The notes beneath the pieces are model-generated. The model searched no databases. It was not told the origin of the DNA and saw nothing but the letters and a program-made list of their open reading frames with translations. This document shows, one piece after another, positions 1-6,076 of a stretch of 9,472 bases of DNA. Source of the DNA: Gemmatimonadota bacterium (GTDB taxonomy: Bacteria; Gemmatimonadota; Gemmatimonadetes; Gemmatimonadales; GWC2-71-9); contig QHUQ01000152.1 in assembly GCA_003221985.1 (NCBI GenBank), forward strand, positions 1 through 9,472, read 5' to 3'. The translations under genes and the position numbers were made by a program. How positions within the stretch are numbered: position 1 is the first letter of the stretch; each line of letters begins with the position of its first letter.

Positions 1-610
1 GCTCAGCGTAATTGGTGATGCGGAAGAACCATTGATCGAGGAACCGCTGTTCGACCGGGGTGTCGCAGCGCTCGCAGCGGCCGTCGATGACCTGCTCGTT
101 GGCGAGCACGGTCTTGTCCTTGGGACACCAGTTCACGGCCGCGCGCTTCTTGTAGGCCAGTCCAGCCTTGAACAGCTGGATGAAGATCCACTGCGTCCAC
201 TGGTAGTAGGCTGGATCCGTGGTCGAGAGCTCGTGCCGCCAGTCGTACATCCCGCCGAAGCGCCGGAGCTGGCGGCGGAAGGTGGCGATGTTCCGCGGAA
301 TCAGCTTGGCGGGATTCGTCCCGATGTTGAGGGCGTAGTTCTCCGAGTGGATCCCGAACGCATCGAACCCCATCGGCTCGAACACGTCGAAGCCCTGGAG
401 CCGCTTGAAGCGGCCGTAGATGTCCGCCCCCGTGAACGCGAACATGTTGCCGACGTGCAGCCCTTCGGCCGACGGATAGGGAAACATCATCAGGTTGTAG
501 AACGGCCGCGCGGCGCGATCGAGGTCCGGCTCGTTGGTGTGACGCTCGGCCCAACGGGCCTGCCACTTTGCTTCGAGTGCGGCGGGATCGTAGCTTGGGA
601 CGTCTCGCAT
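1..610 (-). CDS. leuS: Leucyl-tRNA synthetase, N-terminal part (runs off the left edge)
   Basis: Class I aminoacyl-tRNA synthetase that charges tRNA-Leu in the cytoplasm. Only the first 203 codons are present, reading leftward from the ATG at 610-608. Seen: the LeuRS start block with NLMMFPYPS at residues 39-47, the signature HVGN at 52-55, FEPMGFDAFGIHSEN at 77-91, the STTDPAYYQWTQW stretch at 129-141, and a zinc-type segment beginning NWCPKD at 160 and ending CERC at 179-182. The editing domain and KMSKS loop lie outside the window. Two points depart from textbook LeuRS: the second His of HxGH is Asn55, and the first zinc CxxC pair reads CPKD, with Asp165 in place of the second Cys. I recall the same HVGN/FGIHSEN flavour from a divergent LeuRS group in several soil phyla, so this looks like a lineage variant rather than a broken gene. 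The start is fixed by an in-frame stop at 625-623. No clear Shine-Dalgarno is visible. The gene is divergent from the chemoreceptor, 19 bases away. Confidence 0.95.
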   Translation of the reverse strand, partial: MRDVPSYDPAALEAKWQARWAERHTNEPDLDRAARPFYNLMMFPYPSAEGLHVGNMFAFTGADIYGRFKRLQGFDVFEPMGFDAFGIHSENYALNIGTNPAKLIPRNIATFRRQLRRFGGMYDWRHELSTTDPAYYQWTQWIFIQLFKAGLAYKKRAAVNWCPKDKTVLANEQVIDGRCERCDTPVEQRFLDQWFFRITNYAE

Positions 611-629
611 GAGTGCCGAAACTTAAGCC

Positions 630-2741
630 ATGGCGACCAAGTCTCAACAACTGCGGCAGAGCTTTCTCCTTTCGGGAGCCGGCGCCGCTGTCCTCCTCGT
701 CCTTTTGGTCGCGTGGATTACGAGCAACCGGGTCGGCAGTGTCCTCGAGCAACAGGCGGATGTGCGGGGTCGTGACATCGGCACCCGCGTCGCGGCGATC
801 GTCAGCCAGTACCTGAAAGAGCGCCGCCGGGAGGTCGTATCCCTGGCGAGTCAGCCGCAGCTGATCGCAGCGGTGCGGAGCGCGGGACAGGCGGCAGCGG
901 CCCGCGGCCTCGACCGCATGGCCATTCCGGACTTGGAGCGCGCCTTCAACGCCAGCCGCCAATTGGGCGCCGATCCCGCGCTACGGGACTATCTCCACGC
1001 CTATACGACGATTTCCGATTTCGCTGAAATCATCGTGACGGAGAGCCACGGGCTCAACGTGCTCGCGTCGGAGCGCCCGTCCGATTTCGTGCAACGCGAT
1101 GAGACGTGGTGGCAGCGCGCGCTGGCGGAGGGACTATACGAGGGTGAGGCGCGGTTCGACTCTTCCGCCGGCGTTGCGTCGCTTGAATTCGACGTCAGCA
1201 TTCGCGCGCCGCGTGTTCCGCAACCGGTCGGCGTGGTCAAGGCGGTGTTTGCCCTCGATCGGCTGACGGCGCTGCTCGGCACCCAGGAGCTGGCGGGTCG
1301 CGCCTATCTCGAAGTGGTGGATGTGCATGGAGACCTGCTCGTCACCAAGAATTCCCCGCTGTTGCTACACACGCTCCCGGACAAGGACCGGATCCCGCTG
1401 GCAGCAGCAGCAGCCAGCGCGCGCGTCACAACGGTGGGCGGCGAAGACGAGCTGGTCGTTTCCGTGCCGGCGAATCAGGGCGAATGGTGGGTGCTGTATC
1501 GCGAGCCGGCCGCCACCGCGTTCGCCGCCGCGCGCAGCACGCAGCGGGCCGTCTGGCTGGGCGCGCTGCTGGTGGCGCTCGTGGCGGTCGGCGCGCTCTT
1601 CTGGGTGTCGCAGCGGCTGGGCCGCCTCGTCACCGAGCCGGTGCGCGCTGCGGGCGCGATCGCGAGCCGGGTCGCGGGCGGCGATCTCTCGGTGACGGTC
1701 ACGACCCATCGCGCCGAGGCGACGGAGGTCGCCGAGCTGCTGTCCTCGGTCCATTCGATGGTGGTGGCCTTGCGCCGGCTGGTCGGCGCGATTCGCGCCG
1801 CCGCGGACGAGGCGGCGGCGATGGCCACGGAGATCTCCGCCTCGACGGAACAGATGAGCGCGTCCACCGAGCAGATGGCCGCGACATCGCAGGACCTGTC
1901 GCGCCGGGCCGGCGAACAGGCGCAGCTGGTGCGCGCGGCGGCCGACGATGCCGCCCGCATTCTCCAGATTGCCGCGAAGCTCGCCCATGGAGCGGAGGAA
2001 GCGGCGCGCCGCAACGCGGATCTGTCGGCGCTGGCGCGGCAGCACAAGGACGGGCTGGACCAGAGCACGCTGCGCCTCGCCAAGCTCGCCGACGAGGTGG
2101 CCAAGGGCGCCGAAGAAGCCGAGGCGCTGGCGCAAGCATCGGCGAGGATTCAGATCTTCGTGGCGCAGACGAAGGCGGTCGCCACGCAGACCAACATGCT
2201 GGCCTTGAACGCTGCGATCGAGGCGGCGCGCGCCGGCCCGCAGGGACGCGGCTTCGCCGTCGTCGCCGACGAGGTCCGCAAGCTCGCCTCGGTGGCCGCG
2301 GCCGCGGCGGGTCAGACGGCCGACACGGTCCGCGGCGTGCTCGCGCGCGTGCAGACGACCCGCGACCGCCTGGTGCGACTCGCTGAGGGCGGGACCGCCG
2401 TCCGTGAAGCGTCGCAGACCGCGGCCCAGGGTCTCGCGACGGTCGCCGGCGAGGCCGACGCCAACGCCACCTGGAGCCGCGAGATCGCGCAGTCGGCCGG
2501 AGAGCTGCGCGCGCTGGTCGAAGAAATCGCCAACCGGCTGGGAACGGTGGCCGGCCAGACGGACACGCTGCTCGCGTCGGCCGAAGAGCTCGCCGCGTCG
2601 GGCGAGGAACAGAGCGCGTCTACTGAAGAGATCGCATCGTCCGCCAATCAGCTCGCCGAAGCGGCCGACCGGCTCACCGGTGCCGTGAAGTCATTCCGAT
2701 TGTTGGCGGACGAGCAGCAACAACAGCAGGCGGCCGACTAA
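630..2741 (+). CDS. Methyl-accepting chemotaxis protein with Cache-like periplasmic sensor
   Basis: Inner-membrane chemoreceptor, 703 aa, that would signal through CheW/CheA. Order seen: a short basic N-terminus, TM1 at about residues 12-31, a periplasmic sensor at 32-305, TM2 at about 307-326, HAMP at about 327-380 (Pro337, GGDL at 350-353), then a long Ala-rich coiled-coil signalling domain to about 690. The hairpin tip is unmistakable: [15 protein letters not shown] at 522-536 followed by [15 protein letters not shown] at 539-553. The sensor shows DETWWQRA (157-164) and a [13 protein letters not shown] stretch (200-212), typical of PAS-like double Cache domains; the ligand cannot be told. 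Methylation-type SASTE heptads occur at about 403, 410 and 662. Oddities: Pro537 where most receptors have Glu at the tip, no NWETF-like CheR tether, and a QQQQQ tail at 696-700. The start is fixed by an in-frame TAA at 624-626. No Shine-Dalgarno is evident. No other chemotaxis gene is in the window. Confidence 0.96.
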   Translation: MATKSQQLRQSFLLSGAGAAVLLVLLVAWITSNRVGSVLEQQADVRGRDIGTRVAAIVSQYLKERRREVVSLASQPQLIAAVRSAGQAAAARGLDRMAIPDLERAFNASRQLGADPALRDYLHAYTTISDFAEIIVTESHGLNVLASERPSDFVQRDETWWQRALAEGLYEGEARFDSSAGVASLEFDVSIRAPRVPQPVGVVKAVFALDRLTALLGTQELAGRAYLEVVDVHGDLLVTKNSPLLLHTLPDKDRIPLAAAAASARVTTVGGEDELVVSVPANQGEWWVLYREPAATAFAAARSTQRAVWLGALLVALVAVGALFWVSQRLGRLVTEPVRAAGAIASRVAGGDLSVTVTTHRAEATEVAELLSSVHSMVVALRRLVGAIRAAADEAAAMATEISASTEQMSASTEQMAATSQDLSRRAGEQAQLVRAAADDAARILQIAAKLAHGAEEAARRNADLSALARQHKDGLDQSTLRLAKLADEVAKGAEEAEALAQASARIQIFVAQTKAVATQTNMLALNAAIEAARAGPQGRGFAVVADEVRKLASVAAAAAGQTADTVRGVLARVQTTRDRLVRLAEGGTAVREASQTAAQGLATVAGEADANATWSREIAQSAGELRALVEEIANRLGTVAGQTDTLLASAEELAASGEEQSASTEEIASSANQLAEAADRLTGAVKSFRLLADEQQQQQAAD

Positions 2742-3310
2742 GTCCGGTCAAGCGGGCGAACCGGGAGGCCAATCCGCCTGGCCCATTCGTCGGTGAATTC
2801 GAACGTCTTTCCCATCTCGAATCGCTGGGCGCGCAGCCGCCGCGCGAGGTCTTTGAGCGCCCACAGAACCGTGCGCTGGACTTCAACCGAGGACCACTGG
2901 CCGAACTCGTTGTGAGCTAAGTCTGCCTCCAGCACGGCGGCGATCTGCCTCGCGTCCCGCCCATGAGGCTCGTCCAGGGGTTGTCGCGCGGCCGGGGGGG
3001 CGGGGGACCCCTTCCTGGGACCTACTCCCTCCCCCAACAAGACCCATTCAAGCGTCACGCCGGCAATCCCCCTGGCCTTGGCCTGCTTGACGATCACGTT
3101 GGCGACGTCGAGCGGGAACGCGTTTCGTTGCGGCCATTTCTTGACGGCGGCCTCAGTGACGGGCTTTCCCAGCTCTGCCGCTAACTGGCGATACGTCAAT
3201 GAAATGCCATCCCAGGGAGAGAGAACGTCCAGGAGGATCGCCAACCGCGCCGCGGCGGGTCCCGCTTGGGGTCGTGTTCGGGCCTTGACAGAGGACTGTA
3301 TGGCACGCAT
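2738..3310 (-). CDS. Small HTH DNA-binding protein, phage-repressor-like
   Basis: A 190-aa protein without signal peptide or membrane segment, predicted to bind DNA. Residues 36-62 fit a helix-turn-helix ([10 protein letters not shown] at 39-48, turn, then [11 protein letters not shown] at 52-62). They are followed by LEWVLLGEG at 87-95, which resembles the conserved WLLTGEG-type segment that follows the HTH in many phage CI/Cro-like repressors. A Pro/Ala-rich linker (about 98-113) leads to a C-terminal helical region (120-165) that I do not recognise. No LexA/CI-type Ser-Lys protease signature was seen. The start ATG at 3310 is the first in frame but lacks a clear Shine-Dalgarno. A 7-codon reading frame ends in TAATG right on this start. 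The stop overlaps the chemoreceptor stop by 4 bases (convergent). The gene is divergent from the lipoprotein/TPR pair, so autoregulation and control of that pair are the natural inference. Specific role unknown. Confidence 0.75.
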   Translation of the reverse strand: MRAIQSSVKARTRPQAGPAAARLAILLDVLSPWDGISLTYRQLAAELGKPVTEAAVKKWPQRNAFPLDVANVIVKQAKARGIAGVTLEWVLLGEGVGPRKGSPAPPAARQPLDEPHGRDARQIAAVLEADLAHNEFGQWSSVEVQRTVLWALKDLARRLRAQRFEMGKTFEFTDEWARRIGLPVRPLDRT

Positions 3311-3349
3311 TAGGGTACTAAGGTGTCACGCATCACGGCCCCTGTCAAG
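3284..3349. promoter_or_regulatory. Divergent control region with mirrored TTGACA motifs
   Basis: The 8-base inverted repeat CTTGACAG (3284-3291) / CTGTCAAG (3342-3349) places a perfect -35-type TTGACA on each strand. The rightward copy is at 3285-3290, within the first codons of the HTH gene; the leftward copy is at 3348-3343, 32 bases before the HTH start. The short mirrored TTAG....CTAA (3310-3321) lies near the centre, and CACGCAT is directly repeated at 3304-3310 and 3327-3333. No convincing -10 box sits at 16-18 bases from either TTGACA, so promoter function is not established. The symmetry would equally suit an operator for the adjacent HTH protein. Confidence 0.4.
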
Positions 3350-3397
3350 ACGAAGAACTAGGATTCTTTGGACTACGCCTCTGGCCCACCAAGTGAC

Positions 3398-3404
3398 GGA
3401 GGAG
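3398..3404 (+). promoter_or_regulatory. Shine-Dalgarno that selects the TTG start of the lipoprotein gene
   Basis: GGAGGAG ends 5 bases before TTG 3410, good spacing for that start. The GTG at 3407 would be only 2 bases away, and the TTG at 3368 lies upstream of this site, so both are poorer starts. From 3410 the protein begins MRRPRLLRLAILLALAAC, an ideal lipoprotein signal peptide. Confidence 0.8.
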
Positions 3405-3409
3405 CTGTG

Positions 3410-4036
3410 TTGAGACGCCCACGTTTGTTGCGGCTCGCGATCTTGCTTGCCCTCGCCGCATGCCGCGAGGTAGCGGCACCCGGCTCCCCCCTCAGCGTGC
3501 AGGGCGACGTGGTGAGCTCGAATCCGGGGATCCACCTTCTCCGGCAGTCGCCCGCCGCTCCGCGGCTCGAGACTTACCGGATCTCGTTCTGGGCGAGGCG
3601 TGGGACACAGACCTCGGTCTCGGTGCACTACCGCCGCGCACCGGGGCAGCGGTTCAGCGACGAGTTGCTGCGCTTCAGAATCCCGATCAATGGCCTCGTC
3701 GCCGGCGCCAATGGCGTGCCGCTGCAGCGGGGCGACTCGGTTCGCATCACTCTGACCATCGACACGGTCCTTTTCAAAGTGGACTTCCAGCCGTCCGGGG
3801 TGGTGTTTTCCAAGTCGTCCCCGGCTCAGTTGGCCATCTGGTATAAGAATGCCAACCCGGATCTGAACGGCGACGGCGTCGTGGACGCCACCGACGCCGA
3901 GCTGGAGCAACAGCTGGCGATCTGGTCCGAGTCCACGACGGACGCCTGGAGGCAACTGGCGTCGAAGCACGACCCGGCGCAGAAGCTCGTTGCCGCCGAG
4001 GTGCAACACTTCTGCGAGTTCGCAGTCGCCTACTAG
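3410..4036 (+). CDS. Predicted lipoprotein with ZU5-like beta domain and EF-hand/dockerin-type calcium loop
   Basis: A 208-aa exported lipoprotein. Seen: a basic N-region, hydrophobic core and LAAC lipobox with Cys18 as the lipidated residue. Arg at +2 rather than Asp suggests sorting to the outer membrane. The mature part is beta-rich (about 54-145). FQPSGVVFSKSSPAQLAIWY at 126-145 resembles the end of bacterial ZU5-like domains, and the C-terminal WRQLASKHD...HFCEFAVAY (180-208) resembles the HFS-YA ending of those domains. Between them lies a canonical 12-residue calcium loop, DLNGDGVVDATD at 151-162, with ligands at positions 1, 3, 5, 9 and 12 (Asp151, Asn153, Asp155, Asp159, Asp162). No enzymatic motif is visible, so a structural or adhesive role is the likeliest guess. 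The start is TTG, chosen from the Shine-Dalgarno and signal peptide; the longer reading from 3368 would add 14 residues before the signal peptide. It is probably co-transcribed with the TPR gene 19 bases downstream. Confidence 0.85.
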   Translation: MRRPRLLRLAILLALAACREVAAPGSPLSVQGDVVSSNPGIHLLRQSPAAPRLETYRISFWARRGTQTSVSVHYRRAPGQRFSDELLRFRIPINGLVAGANGVPLQRGDSVRITLTIDTVLFKVDFQPSGVVFSKSSPAQLAIWYKNANPDLNGDGVVDATDAELEQQLAIWSESTTDAWRQLASKHDPAQKLVAAEVQHFCEFAVAY

Positions 4037-4041
4037 GCGAA

Positions 4042-4048
4042 GGGGGAG
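4042..4048 (+). promoter_or_regulatory. Shine-Dalgarno of the TPR gene
   Basis: GGGGGAG ends 7 bases before ATG 4056. This supports 4056 rather than the in-frame ATG at 3990, which lies inside the lipoprotein gene and would add 22 residues of low-complexity sequence. Confidence 0.8.
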
Positions 4049-4055
4049 CGCAGCG

Positions 4056-6032
4056 ATGGCCAGTTCGTCACTCGTAGCGGACAAAGCGCAGGAGCTCGCC
4101 GCGGCGGGGCATCACGCCGAGGTCGTCGACTTCCTCGGCGCGCAGGAGCCGACGGAGATCGCGGATTCATCGAGCCTTGCCCTGTTGTACGGCACGGCGC
4201 ATGCGCGGTTAGGGCACCACGATGAAGGACTGCGGTGGGTGGAGGCCGCGCTGAACAACGCGCGCCGAGGGGGCGAGCAGGCGGTCGAAGCGCGCGCGCT
4301 CAACGCGCGGGGTGCCATCGCGCTCGGCAGCGGCCGGATCGACGAGGCGGCGGACTACTGCACGCGCGCCCTCATGGTCGCGAGCTTGGACCGCGACGCG
4401 ACCACCATCGGTCGCTGCTCGAATAACCTGGGAATCATCAGCAACGTGCGGGGGCGGCACGCTGAGGCGATCGGCTCCTGGGAGATCGCGCTGGCGGCGT
4501 ACGAGCGGGGCGGATGGAACCTGGGTGTCGCCGAGTGCCGTCACAACCTGGGCATCGGCTATCGTCAGCAGGGGGCGCTCGATCGCGCGTTGACCGAGTC
4601 AGACCGGGCAGTCGCCGGAGCGGAAGCGGCCGGCGATGACACGCTCCGGGCGCTGGCGCTGCGCGGCCGGGCGGAGATCCGCATCATCCGCGGCGAGCTG
4701 GAGCTGGCGCGGCGCGAGCTCGATCAGGTGGGTGAGATCCGCAACCGCCTGCCCAACCCCATCAGCCAGGCTGAGGATGCGCGCGTGACCGCCGCGGTGC
4801 TGGCGGTGGAGGGCCGGCTGGCCGCGGCCGAGCAGGCGCTGCGCGAGGTGATCGCGCGGCCGGAAACGCACGAGCGGCCCCAGCTCCTGGCCGAGGCGAC
4901 GCGGGACCTCGCGCTCCTGTTGCACCGGATGGGGCGGAACGCTGAGGCCCGAGCGGCGGCGCTGACGGCGAAGGCTGTCTTCACGCAGCTCGGAGCCGAG
5001 GCGGAACTCCGCGATTTGGCCAACCAGGAGTGGGACGGCGACTTCGCGGCCGAGCTGCGCCGGTCCCTGGAGCCGCTGCACGAGACGCAGGAGCTGGCCG
5101 ACGCGGGACGCTACGCGGAGCTGGTCTCGTATCTGAGCCGGCGCCCGCAGGACGAGCTGGAGCAGTCTCCGATGCTCGCGCTGCTCTACGGCATCGCGCA
5201 CGGCCGGCTCGGCCAGCTGGTCGCAGGCTGGCAGTGGGCCATGGTCGCGCTCTCACGCGCGCGGGTGGTGGGGGATCGGAAGCTGGAAGTGCGGGCGCTC
5301 AACGTGTGCGGCGCCATTGCGCTCGATGGCGGCGGGATCAATGAGGCCACGCACTTCTTCACCGAGGCGGAAGAGCAGGCGACGCAGGACAACGACATGG
5401 TCACCGTCGGCCGCTGCGCCAACAACCTCGGCATCATCGCGAACATGCAAGGAGACTACGGTCGCGCGGTCGCAGCCTACACTCACGCAATCGCCGCGTA
5501 CCGGCAGGCGCACTACGACCGGGGCGTCGTCGAGGCGCAGCACAATCTCGGCATCACCTGCCGCGAAGAGGGACGGCTGGACGACGCGCTGCGGGCCGCC
5601 GATGCGGCCGTGGCAGGCGCCGAGCGGCTGGGTGACCACATGCTGGAGGCCCAAACCCTCGCGGGGCGGGCGGAGATTCAGACCGCGCGCGGCGAACACG
5701 AGCTCGCCGTGCGGGAAGCCGAGCGGGCGCTGGCCGCGCACCGCTGGCGCAAGGACGCCGTCCGGGAGACCGAAGACCTGCGGATCCTCGCCGTGGCCGA
5801 AGGCTTAGCGGGGAGAAGCGAAGACGCGGAGACCCTGCTGCGGCAGGTCATCAACCGCGCTTCGGAGCACCAGCGGCCGCTGCTCGTCGCCAGCGCGCAA
5901 CGCGACCTCGCGCAGCTCCTGATCCACCGGGGCGACCGCGCGGCCGCGCGACAAATGGGACAGGCAGCGAGGGCGACGTTCGCGCGCCTGGGGGCGAAGG
6001 CGGAAATTCAGAAACTCGACGCCCTAGTGTAG
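4056..6032 (+). CDS. Cytoplasmic TPR-repeat protein built from two duplicated arrays
   Basis: A 658-aa protein made almost entirely of tetratricopeptide-type helix pairs, predicted to be a protein-protein interaction scaffold. There is no signal peptide, membrane segment or catalytic domain, so it should be cytoplasmic, unlike the exported lipoprotein encoded just upstream. TPR-like units are seen around residues 41-70, 80-110, 118-150, 158-190, 198-228 and 276-310, with typical NNLGII and HNLGI motifs. All recur in the second half at +333: LALLYG 41/374, RALN 80/413, NNLGII 123/456, HNLGI 163/496, GRAEI 204/537, RDLA 283/616, LGA 312/645. A short linker (326-340) joins the halves, and the protein ends exactly where the second copy ends. 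Such arrays occur in Rap-type regulators and in large STAND/AfsR-like regulators, but no effector domain is attached here. Likely in one operon with the lipoprotein (19-base gap). Function unknown. Confidence 0.92.
   Translation: MASSSLVADKAQELAAAGHHAEVVDFLGAQEPTEIADSSSLALLYGTAHARLGHHDEGLRWVEAALNNARRGGEQAVEARALNARGAIALGSGRIDEAADYCTRALMVASLDRDATTIGRCSNNLGIISNVRGRHAEAIGSWEIALAAYERGGWNLGVAECRHNLGIGYRQQGALDRALTESDRAVAGAEAAGDDTLRALALRGRAEIRIIRGELELARRELDQVGEIRNRLPNPISQAEDARVTAAVLAVEGRLAAAEQALREVIARPETHERPQLLAEATRDLALLLHRMGRNAEARAAALTAKAVFTQLGAEAELRDLANQEWDGDFAAELRRSLEPLHETQELADAGRYAELVSYLSRRPQDELEQSPMLALLYGIAHGRLGQLVAGWQWAMVALSRARVVGDRKLEVRALNVCGAIALDGGGINEATHFFTEAEEQATQDNDMVTVGRCANNLGIIANMQGDYGRAVAAYTHAIAAYRQAHYDRGVVEAQHNLGITCREEGRLDDALRAADAAVAGAERLGDHMLEAQTLAGRAEIQTARGEHELAVREAERALAAHRWRKDAVRETEDLRILAVAEGLAGRSEDAETLLRQVINRASEHQRPLLVASAQRDLAQLLIHRGDRAAARQMGQAARATFARLGAKAEIQKLDALV
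4077..5030 (+). repeat. TPR array, copy 1 of an internal tandem duplication
   Basis: Codons 8-325 of the TPR gene. Every landmark motif recurs exactly 999 bases later with no insertion or deletion. The copies are clearly homologous in protein but diverged in DNA, for example around 4420-4445 against 5419-5444, so the duplication is not recent. Confidence 0.9.
5076..6029 (+). repeat. TPR array, copy 2 of the internal tandem duplication
   Basis: Codons 341-658 of the TPR gene, matching copy 1 at an offset of 333 codons and ending at the last sense codon. Fifteen linker codons (326-340) separate the copies. Confidence 0.9.
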
Positions 6033-6076
6033 CGGACTAGTCTCCGATCCTTCGCTACAAAAGCCGGCGAGGGAGC
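6033..6076. other. Convergent intergenic gap between TPR gene and serA; 11-base direct repeat
   Basis: Forty-four bases separate the two convergent stops. CTAGTCTCCGA occurs at 6037-6047 and again at 6077-6087, where it encodes the last residues and stop of serA on the minus strand. No stem-loop with a T-tract good enough to call an intrinsic terminator was seen for either gene. Confidence 0.6.

Noticed and set aside
3..962. 319-codon minus-strand open frame across leuS and the chemoreceptor start
   Set aside because: It is out of frame with leuS and antisense to the receptor N-terminus; the translation is Arg-rich and low in domain-like content, a typical high-GC shadow.
1401..1414. GCAGCAGCAGCAGC trinucleotide run
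   Set aside because: It encodes a short Ala run in the receptor sensor; too short for a meaningful microsatellite.
1365..2386. Several long frames on both strands over the receptor signalling domain
   Set aside because: They are shadows of the Ala-rich coiled coil in other frames; the real frame has the conserved receptor tip.
2738..3310. Reading the HTH gene as evidence of a prophage
   Set aside because: The HTH and WVLLGEG motif are repressor-like, but no integrase, structural phage gene, attachment site or composition shift is in the window.
3368..3409. Earlier TTG/GTG starts for the lipoprotein
   Set aside because: They either precede the Shine-Dalgarno or lie too close to it, and would place up to 14 extra residues before an otherwise ideal signal peptide.
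6033..6076. Possible intrinsic terminator after the TPR gene or serA
   Set aside because: Only a 4-base stem (CGGA/TCCG) and a bare GCCGGC palindrome are present; neither forms a stable hairpin followed by a T-tract.
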